Below are positions 42,153 to 50,519 of a DNA stretch of 64,000 bases, piece by piece. Made by a program: the position numbers and the translations under genes. Position 1 is the first letter of the stretch, and each line of letters starts with the position of its first letter. The DNA is from a candidate division WOR-3 bacterium (lineage in GTDB: Bacteria > Hydrothermota > Tepidihabitantia > Tepidihabitantales > Tepidihabitantaceae). The notes beneath the pieces are model-generated. The model had not been told where the DNA came from. It did not search any database and worked only from the letters and a program-made list of their open reading frames with translations. The stretch is from contig JBDRTY010000001.1 of assembly GCA_039801085.1 (NCBI GenBank), forward strand, positions 870,846 through 934,845, in the 5' to 3' direction.

Positions 42153-42602
42153 GCTGTAGTGGCTGCTATTCTAAATTGCCACAGAACCCCGCCGCAACCA
42201 CCGGGTTTGATCCCGGCTTGCATCCCCCTGATACCAATCGTTCTCCCCTACAATACCGAGCCGGAACCGGCACTCAAATGCCCGGCCCCTTTTCCCTCTC
42301 CAGCTCAGCCTGATCCGGCGTATCCCCCCTTACTCAGATGCAGTCAGATATCACACCCCACCAGACCGGACAACCGCTCCGGGGTATGCCAGGGGCATAC
42401 CCCCAGTGGCATATACCAGCTATCTAAGTACAATAAAATCAATCCATTACCACGATGTTGCTATAGTATTTATTCGTGCATGTTTATGCACATATTAGCT
42501 GATGCTCACAACTCAACCCGTTGCCTATCGCAACCCGCCGGCGAAATGTCTCCCAATCTAACTTGACATTACCGGCAGATCGGTAATACTTTACTTATAT
42601 TT
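42153..42602 (+). other. 450-nt noncoding region with a strong hairpin, before tRNA-Ala
   Basis: The only long ORF here (plus strand, 42159-42566) is proline-rich, of poor composition and without a ribosome site, and I do not call it a gene. A perfect hairpin with 10-bp arms (GGGGTATGCC, loop AGG, GGCATACCCC) sits at 42381-42403. It has no T-run, so a simple intrinsic terminator is unlikely. The motif GGCATA recurs just after it (42408-42413). Confidence 0.45.
42563..42592 (+). promoter_or_regulatory. Possible tRNA-Ala promoter with internal inverted repeat
   Basis: TTGACA at 42563-42568 lies at the right distance to serve tRNA-Ala at 42603, but no good -10 is present (TACTTT at 42587-42592 with 18-nt spacing is the best). 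A 7-bp inverted repeat ATTACCG/CGGTAAT (42568-42587) fills the spacer and could be an operator. Confidence 0.3.
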
Positions 42603-42675
42603 GGGGCCGTGGCGCAGTTGGGAGCGCGTTTGACTGGCAGTCAAAAGGTCACGGGTTCGAATCCCGTCGGCTCCA
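42603..42675 (+). tRNA. tRNA-Ala (anticodon GGC)
   Basis: A 73-nt cloverleaf. The acceptor GGGGCCG pairs with CGGCTCC (one G-T pair), the anticodon stem TTTGA pairs with TCAAA around loop CTGGCAG (anticodon GGC), and the T-loop is TTCGAAT. CCA is not encoded. Only 38 nt separate it from the TPR lipoprotein start codon, so both may be on one transcript. Confidence 0.95.
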
Positions 42676-42713
42676 TTGAAGGATATAATAGTTTAAAAGG
42701 AGCGATTAAACAT

Positions 42714-43907
42714 ATGAAACAGGAGTGGAAGCTGATCATTGCCTTTACAATGATCGTTTCTGGTATTGCCGGAATTTTGTTCACCGCCTGTGCGCCCACC
42801 CAGACTGTCACCCGTTACAGCGAAGAGCAGCTGCAGGCTCGCCGCGATACCGCCCAGATGTTCTACAGCATCGGTGCTCAGTATTATGGTCAGGGGGACT
42901 ATAATGGAGCAATGGCTAACTTCCAGAAGGCGCTGGAATATGATTCCCTCGCCTATGAACCCTACATTGCTATCGGCAATGTATACCGGAAGCAGCGGGA
43001 TGCCGGCAATGCTGAATCGTATTACCGCAAGGCGATTAAAATCGACCCCAAGCGCGCCAAGGGCTATGAGGCGCTGGGAGACCTCTATCTTGAAATGGGA
43101 CAGCAGGATGAGGCACTGAAGCTGTATCAGGAAGGACTCGGACAGGACTCAACCCTTGCCGATCTTTACAATGGAATCGCCGAAATTTATGTCCGCAAGG
43201 GTATGACCAGACAGGCCGACTCAGTCTTTCAGGTTGCCCGCGCCCGGTTTCCGGATGATCCGGCAATCCAGCGGTTATGGGCAGAGTTTCTGTTCAAGGT
43301 GGGACGTTATCAGGAAGCTGCCGATGCATTGAAACCACTCGTTTCCCGTTTCCCGGAGCTGACAGTTCTGCGGGCAAAGCTGGCGGATGCGCTGATCGAA
43401 CTCAAGGATTACAAAGGTGCGCTTGCCCAGCTGGATACCCTGTTTATCCGTGACCCAAACAATCTGATGGCAAAACTGCGCCAGGGTGTGATCTTAGCCC
43501 GTCAGGGGCAGTATCGGCAGGCGATCGCCCGTTTTGACGAGGTGATCAGCCGGGATTCCACCTTTGCCCTCGCCTATCTCTATAAAGGCGAGGCGCTGAG
43601 CGAACAGGGAAATTATGCCGCATCAGATGCCAATCTGCGCCGGGCGCTGACGCTGGACCCGAACCTGACTCAGGCTTACATTGACCTCGGTGATAACCGG
43701 CGCAAGCAGGCAGATGCCAACCGGGGTACCAACATCACTCAGACGCCGACGGCGAAACTGAAAAATGCCAAAACCCTCTATGAAGAGGCAAGGAGTTATT
43801 ATCAGCGGGCACTGAGTGATCCGGCAGTAGCAGGCTATGCCCGGGCGCAACTGGAGTACATTGAAAAGAATCTGCAGGCAATCAACAAGGAACTGTTCGT
43901 GCGCTGA
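42714..43907 (+). CDS. TPR-repeat lipoprotein
   Basis: 397 residues. The start is the ATG at 42714 with AAAAGGAG upstream; a longer reading frame begins inside the tRNA and is not real. The lipoprotein signal ends in GILFTAC (Cys at 25). About eight TPR units follow from residue 45 ('AQYYGQGDYNGAMANFQKAL', 'GYEALGDLYLEMGQQDEAL', 'LAYLYKGEALSEQGNYAAS'). TPR lipoproteins scaffold envelope complexes such as pilus, Bam or type IX machinery; the partner here is unknown. It is 17 nt before the HNH gene. Confidence 0.85.
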   Translation: MKQEWKLIIAFTMIVSGIAGILFTACAPTQTVTRYSEEQLQARRDTAQMFYSIGAQYYGQGDYNGAMANFQKALEYDSLAYEPYIAIGNVYRKQRDAGNAESYYRKAIKIDPKRAKGYEALGDLYLEMGQQDEALKLYQEGLGQDSTLADLYNGIAEIYVRKGMTRQADSVFQVARARFPDDPAIQRLWAEFLFKVGRYQEAADALKPLVSRFPELTVLRAKLADALIELKDYKGALAQLDTLFIRDPNNLMAKLRQGVILARQGQYRQAIARFDEVISRDSTFALAYLYKGEALSEQGNYAASDANLRRALTLDPNLTQAYIDLGDNRRKQADANRGTNITQTPTAKLKNAKTLYEEARSYYQRALSDPAVAGYARAQLEYIEKNLQAINKELFVR

Positions 43908-43924
43908 GGACTGAACCCGATCCC

Positions 43925-44428
43925 ATGTTGAACCGTCCGGTTCTGCTCCTGAATCAGAATTATGAACCGTTATCCCTCTGCCGGCTGAAACGGGCACTGG
44001 TGCTGATGATGAGCCGTAAAGCTGAACCACTCGAACGTTCAGAACTGACAGTGCGCACCGTAAACATGAATATCCCGGTGCCCAGTGTTCTGCGACTCAA
44101 CTACTATGTCCGGGTGCATCGCCGGGAAGTACCGCTGACCAAGCGCAATGTCCTGCGCCGGGACAACCACACCTGCCAGTACTGTGGCGCACGCAAACCG
44201 GTTATGACTACCGACCATATAATTCCCAAGGCACTGGGGGGCACTGACACCTGGGAAAATCTGGTGTGCGCCTGCCCGGAATGCAACGCCCGGAAGGGAA
44301 ACCGGACCCCTGCTCAGGCAAAAATGACCTTGCGGCGGAAACCGAAGGCACCTCACTATGTAACATTTGCTGTTAACAGTCTGGGTGAAATTCCGGAGGC
44401 CTGGCGTCAGTATCTCTTTCTCAGCTGA
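43925..44428 (+). CDS. HNH endonuclease family protein
   Basis: 167 residues. A zinc-stabilised HNH domain at about 78-135 contains 'CQYCG', the catalytic 'TTDHIIPKALGG' and 'NLVCACPECNARKGNRTP'. The N-terminal region ('VLLLNQNYEPLSLCRLKRAL') matches the widespread stand-alone bacterial HNH proteins of this architecture. It is not obviously part of a restriction, phage or toxin locus, since its neighbours are envelope genes. The DNA target and role are unknown. Its 3' end lies inside the first codons of the next reading frame. Confidence 0.9.
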   Translation: MLNRPVLLLNQNYEPLSLCRLKRALVLMMSRKAEPLERSELTVRTVNMNIPVPSVLRLNYYVRVHRREVPLTKRNVLRRDNHTCQYCGARKPVMTTDHIIPKALGGTDTWENLVCACPECNARKGNRTPAQAKMTLRRKPKAPHYVTFAVNSLGEIPEAWRQYLFLS

Positions 44429-46052
44429 CAGACTGGCGCTGATTTTGCTGCTGCTGCGCGCCGATCTGATTTCAAGTGAACCACTCGTTGTCCGGAAACT
44501 CAATTTTCAAGGTTGGCGACCTGCCAGAGATTTTCAACCCGGGTTTGCAGCCGGGGATACCGTAACCGAGGAACAGTTCGCCGATGCCCGCATTCGGATT
44601 CTGCGCCGCCTTACCAGTGAAGGCCATCTTCGGGCAACCGTTGAGCTGCTCACTGCCTTTGATTCCAGCGGAGTCAGCGTCACCTTTCAGGTTTGCCCAG
44701 GTCCCAGGATGAGAATCACCGGCTGGCAGCTGGAAGGCACTGAAAGTCTGGACACAGCGACACTTTACCGGTTTCTGAACCCGGCCAGAAAACAACCCTT
44801 CTTTTGCCACAGACAGATCTTCCATACCATTAGTCGTCTGCAGCAGGTATACCATAATCTCGGTTTTCCTTTCGTACGGATTGAATTCACCGGTATTATG
44901 GAAACTGCCGGTGGTGTCAAACCGCTTCTCCAGATCGCAGAGGGTCCGAAGGTGAAAATCAGTTTTGTCTCCTTTGCCGGCAGCCCGGAATTGAACCGGG
45001 AAATATTGCGGCGCTATTCCGGTTTCTCCGGACCGGTGGACTATCAACCCGCCCGTATCCGGACCTGGCAGTCCAACCTTCAGAGTTCGGGATGGCTCAA
45101 AGTCGACAGTACCGACATCGTCCTGCAGGAGAGTCTTTTCGGTGTCCGGTTCTGGCTCACTCCGGCAAAAACCGGGCAACTGGATGCGGCACTCGGCTAT
45201 CTGCCGGAAACTCGCCAACTCACCGGCTGGTTCACCATCTCCCTTTTCAACCTGTTCAACCGGGGCCGTGCTGCCGAATTCCACTGGCGCTCTGCATTCA
45301 AGCGAACTGACTATAAGTTAAATTATACCGAACCCTGGCCCTTTAACCTTCCTTTTACCCTCACGGGTGAAATTTCCCACAAGGTGAGCGACACTGTCTA
45401 CGCCTATACCCTGCTTGGTTTTACTGCTGCCACGGGAAGAGATGCACTCCGGCTCAAATTCAATACCGGTTACAATCACCTTGCCGGTGTCATGCAGAAA
45501 AACGAATTCTGGGCAGGCACCGGATTTCAATATGACCACCGGGACGACATTGACCGGTACCGGAGAGGAATTTTCCTGGAACTCACAACCCGTGGCGGGT
45601 ATCAAACGATCCCTCCCGAAACTACCGGATTTACGGGGGAAGTCACCGCCCGCTGGTGCACCGCCATTCCTCTCTATGCTGACATGGCACTTACCAATGA
45701 TGTTAACCTGCACATGATCTATTCTGAACTGCCCCTCGCTGCACCGGAGCTGTATGCTGTGGGCGGACCGGAAAATATCCGGGGCTACCGCGAAGCGGAA
45801 TTTACTACTGACCAGCTCTTCTGGTCCAATTTTGAACCCCGACTTTACCTCACCCGTCATTCCCGGGTTCATATCTTCTTTGATGCGGGTGTATTACACA
45901 CTTCCGAACGAACATATCAAATTATCGCTGGCTACGGCTGCGGCGGCCGCTGGGAAACAAATTTCGGTATCCTGGGCATTGACTTCGGCATCCCATTTCC
46001 CCAGTCGCCAATGCGGGCAAAAATCCATCTGAACTACCGCACCGGCTTTTAA
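44385..46052 (+). CDS. Omp85/BamA-TamA-type outer-membrane protein with POTRA domains
   Basis: About 555 residues. There is no ATG at the front; the GTG at 44385 (product start KFRRPG...) or the TTG at 44367 is the best candidate, both inside the HNH gene and without a ribosome site. The hydrophobic segment 'RLALILLLLRADLIS' is the signal peptide. Two or three POTRA domains cover about 40-250, and a 16-strand barrel the rest, with the diagnostic lid-loop motif 'GGPENIRGYREAEF' near residue 460. The protein inserts or exports outer-membrane proteins. It is shorter than BamA (about 800), so it is closer to TamA or a short Omp85. Confidence 0.87.
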   Translation: MKFRRPGVSISFSADRLALILLLLRADLISSEPLVVRKLNFQGWRPARDFQPGFAAGDTVTEEQFADARIRILRRLTSEGHLRATVELLTAFDSSGVSVTFQVCPGPRMRITGWQLEGTESLDTATLYRFLNPARKQPFFCHRQIFHTISRLQQVYHNLGFPFVRIEFTGIMETAGGVKPLLQIAEGPKVKISFVSFAGSPELNREILRRYSGFSGPVDYQPARIRTWQSNLQSSGWLKVDSTDIVLQESLFGVRFWLTPAKTGQLDAALGYLPETRQLTGWFTISLFNLFNRGRAAEFHWRSAFKRTDYKLNYTEPWPFNLPFTLTGEISHKVSDTVYAYTLLGFTAATGRDALRLKFNTGYNHLAGVMQKNEFWAGTGFQYDHRDDIDRYRRGIFLELTTRGGYQTIPPETTGFTGEVTARWCTAIPLYADMALTNDVNLHMIYSELPLAAPELYAVGGPENIRGYREAEFTTDQLFWSNFEPRLYLTRHSRVHIFFDAGVLHTSERTYQIIAGYGCGGRWETNFGILGIDFGIPFPQSPMRAKIHLNYRTGF

Positions 46053-46053
46053 T

Positions 46054-46836
46054 ATGAACTGGCTTGAAGGTATCGTCCTCGGACTGCTTCAGGGAATAAC
46101 CGAAATCCTGCCCGTATCCAGTGACGGTCACCTTGCCCTGCTGCTTCACTTCTGGCAGATTTCTCCTTCAGTACGGCTCAATCTCACTGCTGCTCTGCAC
46201 TTGGGCACTGCGCTGGCAATACTCATCTTCATGCTCCCGCGTATCATCACTCTCGTGCGCAACCTGGCTGATACGCTTCCTCCAGTTCGGAATCATGCCC
46301 GCCGGCTGATATTAATAATTATCATCGGAACCTTGCCGGCGCTGGGTGCCGGACTGCTGCTGGAGCCCTGGGTTGAAAGTCTGTTTGTCCAAAAGATTGT
46401 ACCCAGCATTCTCTTTCTGATTAACGGCACTTTGCTGTTTACCACCCGCTTCGCCCGAAATCGCAACCGTCCGATTGAACTGCCTCTGGGCATGCTGATC
46501 GGACTGATTCAGTCCACTGCAATTCTGCCCGCCATTTCCCGTTCCGGGACCACCATCAGTCTGGCGCTGTTGCTCGGAGTAAATACCGCCACCGCCTTTG
46601 AATTTTCTTTTCTCCTGGCATTGCCAGTAACGCTGGGCGCTGCGATCTGGGAGCTTCTGAAACTTGATTTCTCACTACTGTCACCGGGGCCGGTGATCTC
46701 CGGAATAATAGTTGCCGGCATCACCGGATATTTGATGCTCATGATTCTCCGGCGGGTTATCATCAGCCGTAACTTCTGGTGGTTTGGAATCTACTGCTGG
46801 GCTCTGGGACTGCTCAGCCTGGTTCTGCTCCGCTAA
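46054..46836 (+). CDS. uppP: Undecaprenyl-diphosphatase UppP/BacA
   Basis: 260 residues with about eight membrane helices. It removes a phosphate from undecaprenyl diphosphate, recycling the lipid carrier for peptidoglycan and glycans; overproduction gives bacitracin resistance. The N-terminal motif 'GLLQGITEILPVSSDGHLAL' and the second active-site motif 'AILPAISRSGTTIS' are both present. It starts 1 nt after the Omp85 stop. It converges with the DUF503 gene, overlapping its end by 4 nt. Confidence 0.94.
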   Translation: MNWLEGIVLGLLQGITEILPVSSDGHLALLLHFWQISPSVRLNLTAALHLGTALAILIFMLPRIITLVRNLADTLPPVRNHARRLILIIIIGTLPALGAGLLLEPWVESLFVQKIVPSILFLINGTLLFTTRFARNRNRPIELPLGMLIGLIQSTAILPAISRSGTTISLALLLGVNTATAFEFSFLLALPVTLGAAIWELLKLDFSLLSPGPVISGIIVAGITGYLMLMILRRVIISRNFWWFGIYCWALGLLSLVLLR

Positions 46837-47117
46837 CGCAAACGCTCAATTGCACTGGCCAGAATATCAACTCTGCCATCCCGCTCAATCGTCTCCAGAA
46901 TCCGGCTGGAACTCTGCTGGAGCATCCGCCAGTCCGTATTGATCAGAACGATTGCCAGCTTCGCCCGCTGCCACTGCTGCTGATATTCAATCTCACAAAG
47001 GGCGACATTGAACGACTTCCGGAGTCGCTCGGTAAGACTGGAAAGAATCCGCCGCTTATCTTTCAGAGACAGACTGTCACCGAAATAGCAGTCCACCATA
47101 AGCAGTCCAATACTCAT
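46833..47117 (-). CDS. DUF503 family protein
   Basis: 94 residues, the typical DUF503 length, with the pattern 'SLKDKRRILSSLTERLRKSFN' (core) and 'IVLINTDWRMLQQSSSRIL'. DUF503 genes usually sit between infB and rbfA and are linked to ribosome or RNA metabolism; the biochemical function is unknown. Here it is downstream of infB by 9 nt, and rbfA is not seen. Its 3' end overlaps uppP tail to tail by 4 nt. Confidence 0.88.
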   Translation of the reverse strand: MSIGLLMVDCYFGDSLSLKDKRRILSSLTERLRKSFNVALCEIEYQQQWQRAKLAIVLINTDWRMLQQSSSRILETIERDGRVDILASAIERLR

Positions 47118-47126
47118 TGATCAGTG

Positions 47127-49208
47127 CTAAGAGACAGCCCGTTTTACCTCTTCCATCACATAAAATTCAAGTTGGTCACCAGCCTGCAGATCAGTAATAT
47201 CCCTGATACCGATACCGCACTCATAACCGGCCGCCACTTCCCGGACATCCTCCTTGAAACGGCGCAGTGAAATCACCTCACTGGAAAAAATCTCCCGGTT
47301 ATCTCTGATTACTCGGACTGAAGCACCCCGGACCACCTTGCCTTCGGTGACGAATGAACCGGCAATCAGCCCCTGCTTCGGAATCGAGAACACCTGACGA
47401 ACCTCAGCCCGTCCAATTGTAACCTCCTTCTTTTCCGGTTCGAGCATACCGAGCATCGCCGCCCGGATATCATCAATTGCCGCATAAATAATTTTATAAG
47501 TCCGGATCTCCACCCCTTCCCGTTCTGCCAGCTGCCGGGCATCAGCCAGCGGCCGGACATGAAACCCGACAATGATCGCCTCGGAAGCCTGAGCCAGCAA
47601 CACATCATTCTGGGTGATCGGACCGACTCCGGAATGAATCACCCGCACCCGGACCTCATCCAGGGACAGTCCCTCCAAGGCGTCGCGGAGCGCTTCCGCC
47701 GAACCGGAAACATCGGTTTTGAGCACAATCTTCAACTCCTTCACCTGTCCCTTGGCAATCTGCTCCTGAATTGCCTCAAGACTGACCTTGGGCCGACTTG
47801 CTGCCAGAATCCGGTCCCGCTTTGCCAGCAGCCGGCGGTGAGCAATTTCCCGGGCGGTCCGCTCATCGGCTACAACTTCAAATCGGTCCCCCGCCTCCGG
47901 CAGCCCGGAAAATCCGATAACCTGAACCGGCATTGAGGGCGTTGCCTGTTCAACTGAAACAAAATTATCATTCAGCATATCCCGAACTCGGCCGTAATGT
48001 TCCCCGGCGACAAACGGGTCTCCGCGCTTTAATGTTCCCTCCTGAATCAGCACTGTGGCAACATTCCCCCGCCCCCGATCAATCCGGGCTTCGACTACCA
48101 CACCACGCGCCGGGCCATCATAGGGTGCTTTCAAATCGAGCTCCAGTGCCAGAACCGAAATAGCATCCAAGAGCTCTTCAATTCCCTGCCCGGTTACCAC
48201 CGAAGTCTCAACGCATACTGTATGACCACCGTACTCCTCTACACGCACATTGTAATTGGCAAGCTGACTCTTCACGCGGTCCGGATTGGCGGTTGGCAGA
48301 TCCGATTTGGTGATACAGACAATAATCGGCACACCTGCTGCCCGCGCATGATCCAGTGCCTCCAGTGTCTGAGGCATTACCCCTTCGTCTGCTGCCACAA
48401 CCAGCACTGCAATATCCGTCACCTGAGCACCGCGGGCACGCATTGCGGTAAACGCCTCATGTCCGGGTGTGTCCAGAAAAACAATCGGCCGGTCACCATA
48501 ATACGCCACATAGGCGCCCATATGCTGAGTAATTCTGCCAAACTCCTTTTCCGCCACTTTCGTCTTGCGGATGTAATCAAGTAATGCCGTCTTGCCATGG
48601 TCCACATGTCCCATTACCACCACTACCGGCGGGCGGGGTTTAGCCTCACCCCGCTTGATCTCAGTTTCAATTTCCTCCTCCTGCTGAACCGGGATGTTGA
48701 ATTCGTCCGCAATCAGAATAATCGTATCCAGATCCAGCCGGTGATTAAGTGTTGCCCGGAGACCGAGTTGCAAGCATTTCTTGATAATCTCTGCAACCGG
48801 CAGGTTGAGGGCATGTGCCAGTTCTGCTACCGTCATATAGGGAGTAACCTTAACGGCTGAAGGACGTGTGGCAGGCGCCGCCTGCCGTTCACCTTCACCG
48901 GTCCGGGGTTTCTTTCTTTTACCTGCCGGCACTTTAAACGCAGGTTTCTTCGCCTCTTCAGTCGGAGGTGCCACATTCGGTGGCACGGCTGCCTTTTCAG
49001 TCCCTTCAATTTGGGTGCGCTTCTTAATCGTCTCCTTGAACTGCCGTTTCTCTTTTCTCAGACGCTGGCGGGCTGCATCAAACTCCTCTTCGGTAATATA
49101 GGAGGTATATCCTCGGGGAGGGAACCCCAGTTCCTTCAGCAGGGCAAGCAGCGCCTCGCTGGAAAGATTCAGTTGTTTGGCTGCTTCGAATACCCTTAAC
49201 CTGCCCAT
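47127..49208 (-). CDS. infB: Translation initiation factor IF-2
   Basis: 693 residues, a short form. Two IF2_N-type helical domains (about 1-50 and 120-170) flank a lysine-rich linker. The GTPase follows: P-loop 'VVMGHVDHGKTALLDYI' (about 195-211), 'DTPGHEAFTAMRARGAQ', and a G4 motif reading TKSD where most IF-2 have NKxD. IF2 C-domains complete the protein. It positions formyl-Met-tRNA on the 30S subunit, so def, fmt and folD in this window serve the same step. The ATG overlaps the nusA stop by 13 nt. Confidence 0.95.
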   Translation of the reverse strand: MGRLRVFEAAKQLNLSSEALLALLKELGFPPRGYTSYITEEEFDAARQRLRKEKRQFKETIKKRTQIEGTEKAAVPPNVAPPTEEAKKPAFKVPAGKRKKPRTGEGERQAAPATRPSAVKVTPYMTVAELAHALNLPVAEIIKKCLQLGLRATLNHRLDLDTIILIADEFNIPVQQEEEIETEIKRGEAKPRPPVVVVMGHVDHGKTALLDYIRKTKVAEKEFGRITQHMGAYVAYYGDRPIVFLDTPGHEAFTAMRARGAQVTDIAVLVVAADEGVMPQTLEALDHARAAGVPIIVCITKSDLPTANPDRVKSQLANYNVRVEEYGGHTVCVETSVVTGQGIEELLDAISVLALELDLKAPYDGPARGVVVEARIDRGRGNVATVLIQEGTLKRGDPFVAGEHYGRVRDMLNDNFVSVEQATPSMPVQVIGFSGLPEAGDRFEVVADERTAREIAHRRLLAKRDRILAASRPKVSLEAIQEQIAKGQVKELKIVLKTDVSGSAEALRDALEGLSLDEVRVRVIHSGVGPITQNDVLLAQASEAIIVGFHVRPLADARQLAEREGVEIRTYKIIYAAIDDIRAAMLGMLEPEKKEVTIGRAEVRQVFSIPKQGLIAGSFVTEGKVVRGASVRVIRDNREIFSSEVISLRRFKEDVREVAAGYECGIGIRDITDLQAGDQLEFYVMEEVKRAVS

Positions 49209-50437
49209 ACCCGCTCACGAATCTGCTGTTTCATTAACTCCACCGCTTCCGCTTCCGACCCCATAATTTTTACAAGGTCTGGGGTCGAGGCGCTCAGCAA
49301 GTCAAAGGCGGTCTTCATGCCGGCCGCCTCCAGTTTCTGGGTAACTTCCGGTTCTAGGTTCAGTTCGGAAATGGGAAACTTTGCCGCCCGGTTCATAATT
49401 ACCCGGTTCCGATAATCACTTTCCTTCAGCACCTCCAGTTTGGTTCCGGTGAGCAGACTCGCCAGCCAGACATTTTGACCTTTCTTGCCGATGGCAATAG
49501 AAAAATCACTGTCCGGAACCACCACCACATAGGTATCATTCTCACGCAGAATCTCTGATACCTTTGCCGGTCCGAGCGCTCGGGCTATGAATACCTGCAG
49601 ATCACGGCTCCATTGGACAATATCAATCTTTTCCCCGGAGAGTTCCTTGATCACATTTTCAATTCTCGACTTCCGATATCCGACACAGGCGCCGACCGGA
49701 TCTACCTTTTCATCTCTTGAGGCTACAGCGATCTTCGAGCGGAACCCTGGAGCCCGGGCAATAGCCTTGATTTCCACAACCCCTTCCTTGATTTCGGGGA
49801 CCTCGCGCATCAGCAGCTTCCTCAAAAATTCGGGGTGAGTCCGGGAAAGATAAACCCGCGGTCCGATCGGTGTCTTCTCCACCCGATGGACATACGCCTT
49901 GATCGGAAGCCCCTGACGGTAATGATCCGTTTTCAGCTGTTCGCGATTCGGCAGGACCGCTTCAATTAACCCGAGATTGACAATAATCTCATCCCTTCCG
50001 ATACGCTGAATTGTGCCGGTTACTATCTCCCCCTTCTTCCGGTTATACTCTTCAAAAAGCCGGTCCCGTTCCGCCTCACGGAGCTTAAGCATCAATTCAT
50101 CCGACGCTTTGCGAATCGCCACCCGGCCGATTTCATCCAGCGGCAACTCTACGCGGATCACATCTCCCAGTTTACTCTCAGGAATAATATTTTGTGCCTC
50201 TTCAAGTGCAATTTCCTGCCCGGGATTGTTTACTTTCTCAACCACCTTCTTTAGCAAAAAAACCTTGATCTCTCCCGTATCCGGGGAAATACTTACCTCG
50301 GCCTCTGTCCCCGTCCCGAACCGCCTTTTTAACCCGGCAACAATACTCGTCCGCAGTGTTTCGCAGACATAGGTAATGTCCACATTCCGGATCCGGGCAA
50401 TCTGAGCGATCAAATTGGCAACTTCCTTATTGTTCAT
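49196..50437 (-). CDS. nusA: Transcription termination/antitermination factor NusA
   Basis: 413 residues from the ATG at 50437, with AAGGAG nine bases upstream. A frame extension to 50476 is rejected because that ATG lies inside the -10 box of the promoter. NusA N domain (1-125), S1 domain ('GEIVTGTIQRIGRDEIIVNLG') and two KH domains ('DSDFSIAIGKKGQNVWLAS') are in order. One C-terminal HhH-like unit ends it ('LEAAGMKTAFDLLSASTPDL'). NusA binds RNA polymerase and controls pausing. rimP, often upstream, is absent. It heads nusA-infB-DUF503. Confidence 0.94.
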   Translation of the reverse strand: MNNKEVANLIAQIARIRNVDITYVCETLRTSIVAGLKRRFGTGTEAEVSISPDTGEIKVFLLKKVVEKVNNPGQEIALEEAQNIIPESKLGDVIRVELPLDEIGRVAIRKASDELMLKLREAERDRLFEEYNRKKGEIVTGTIQRIGRDEIIVNLGLIEAVLPNREQLKTDHYRQGLPIKAYVHRVEKTPIGPRVYLSRTHPEFLRKLLMREVPEIKEGVVEIKAIARAPGFRSKIAVASRDEKVDPVGACVGYRKSRIENVIKELSGEKIDIVQWSRDLQVFIARALGPAKVSEILRENDTYVVVVPDSDFSIAIGKKGQNVWLASLLTGTKLEVLKESDYRNRVIMNRAAKFPISELNLEPEVTQKLEAAGMKTAFDLLSASTPDLVKIMGSEAEAVELMKQQIRERVWAG

Positions 50438-50474
50438 TCCTTCTAACTCCTTTGCTAAGCTGTTAATTTTGTTC

Positions 50475-50502
50475 ATTATAACCCGGTAATTTACTCAGTC
50501 AA
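50475..50502 (-). promoter_or_regulatory. Promoter of the nusA-infB-DUF503 operon
   Basis: On the minus strand: TTGACT (50502-50497), 16-nt spacer, TATAAT (50480-50475). The predicted start near 50468 gives a 31-nt leader carrying AAGGAG, so this mRNA is conventional. Confidence 0.7.
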
Positions 50503-50519
50503 TATAACCGCCGTGGCAG

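Noticed and set aside
42159..42566. 135-codon plus-strand ORF downstream of ffh
   Set aside because: Proline-rich, patternless composition, no ribosome site, contains the hairpin, no family resemblance.
42153..42602. SRP RNA gene next to ffh
   Set aside because: I looked on both strands for the conserved GGAAG-type tip of 4.5S RNA and found no match.
42609..42713. N-terminal extension of the TPR lipoprotein
   Set aside because: Begins inside tRNA-Ala; the ATG at 42714 has a ribosome site and a lipoprotein signal.
44472..45284. 270-codon minus-strand ORF
   Set aside because: Antisense shadow of the Omp85 gene.
50438..50476. Longer NusA start
   Set aside because: The upstream ATG is part of the -10 box of the nusA promoter, and the family start matches the ATG at 50437.
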